A DNA stretch of 64,000 nt, taken from the NCBI RefSeq assembly GCF_021290925.1, contig NZ_JAJSLX010000001.1, positions 744,001-808,000 of the forward strand. Direction: 5' to 3'. Every line of letters starts with the position of its first letter. Position 1 is the stretch's first letter. Of the stretch, positions 63,672 to 64,000 are shown piece after piece. Under the pieces are notes generated by a model, which made no database searches, was not told where the DNA came from, and saw only the letters and a program-made list of their open reading frames with translations. This stretch comes from Sessilibacter corallicola (GTDB taxonomy: Bacteria; Pseudomonadota; Gammaproteobacteria; Pseudomonadales; Cellvibrionaceae). Made by a program: the position numbers and the translations under genes.

Positions 63672-64000
63672 CTAAGTAGTGGCATTTACGATAGAGGCAT
63701 TCACGCGTTTTACGACTTCTAGAAAACCCAACATAAGTAGCGCCCATAACGGTAAGAGAATGGCGATGGTAAACACAAGGCTGTGCGGAAATACGACGGC
63801 GCCAATGTGAAAACCGGCGCAATAACTTAGGGTTCCAAATACGGCTCCTAAACCAGCTGCGCCAATTTTGGGAATGTTAACGAGCCATCGCAAGCTGTGA
63901 TTTAAGGTTAAGGTAAAATTAACCCACAATAAAATCAGCCAAACCGGAATGATGTACACACTCGGAAATTGAAAAATACCAAGCCAAAACAACACGTTAT
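63672..64000 (-). CDS. DUF2878-like membrane protein, C-terminal part (runs off right edge)
   Basis: About 109 codons are visible reading leftwards to a stop at 63672. Four hydrophobic helices and the segment GTLSYCAGFHIGAVVFPHS match the DUF2878 pattern (SYxAGxxxGAVxFP). The GTG at 63995 is probably internal; the true start lies beyond the window. Function unknown. Confidence 0.65.
   Translation of the reverse strand, partial: NVLFWLGIFQFPSVYIIPVWLILLWVNFTLTLNHSLRWLVNIPKIGAAGLGAVFGTLSYCAGFHIGAVVFPHSLVFTIAILLPLWALLMLGFLEVVKRVNASIVNATT

Overview
The window looks like chromosomal DNA of a free-living, probably marine, gammaproteobacterium of moderate G+C. The evidence is the protein families: a PrfC/DksA-type translation and stringent toolkit, the periplasmic glucan genes OpgG and OpgH, many outer-membrane barrels, a GGDEF-EAL protein, a type I sulfatase and a vanadium-haloperoxidase-type enzyme. 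The genus cannot be fixed from the sequence alone. I found no rRNA, tRNA, CRISPR array, integrase or intact transposase.

Layout. 1-7 kb is core metabolism: an edge-truncated membrane protein, pgm, purE-purK behind a clear sigma70 promoter, a DksA relative that has lost half of its zinc cysteines, and a lone HisA of the eukaryotic (HIS6-like) type. 7-12 kb holds a GGDEF-EAL signalling protein followed by a PstS-like periplasmic protein and an outer-membrane barrel, probably one unit. 12-25 kb carries a PlsC-like acyltransferase, prfC, a cytochrome P460 gene divergent from an OhrR-like MarR regulator, a YqhD-like dehydrogenase divergent from its YqhC-like AraC regulator, a secreted hydrolase, a DUF2799 lipoprotein, D-serine dehydratase, a Tas-like aldo/keto reductase and a DUF885 lipoprotein. 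25-29 kb has a small secreted helical protein and a secreted vanadium haloperoxidase/PAP2 protein with strongly optimised codons and a 1.5-kb AT-rich gene-free stretch upstream.

29.8-35.3 kb is a coherent system: a TetR regulator, an MMPL/RND exporter, a LolA-like periplasmic protein and an outer-membrane barrel. Three copies of the same dyad (TGACC-N4-GGTAA) lie in the promoter regions of the regulator and the exporter, so the regulator probably controls itself and a three-gene envelope-transport operon. After it come a MITE-like element with 33-bp terminal inverted repeats (two decayed relatives lie at 39.2 and 46.9 kb), a sulfatase, CYTH and VOC proteins, and opgG-opgH for osmoregulated periplasmic glucans. 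44-54.6 kb has a DUF1737 protein, the 3' stump of a deleted porin gene, another AraC regulator, a VUT/YhhQ queuosine-precursor transporter, a TauE/SafE exporter, a ribose-type ABC operon (rbsK, rbsB, rbsA, rbsC) and a Vat/CatB-like acetyltransferase.

54.7-62.4 kb is the accessory region: a very large SIR2-domain protein resembling single-gene phage-defence sirtuins, then a cluster of a GNAT-like protein, small charged proteins sharing one duplicated 43-residue C-terminal module, a lipoprotein whose 3' third is duplicated 1.9 kb away, and a choice-of-anchor-L-type surface protein. This duplicated cluster is the least explained part of the window. The right edge holds a three-helix membrane protein of unknown function and a DUF2878-like gene that runs off the end.
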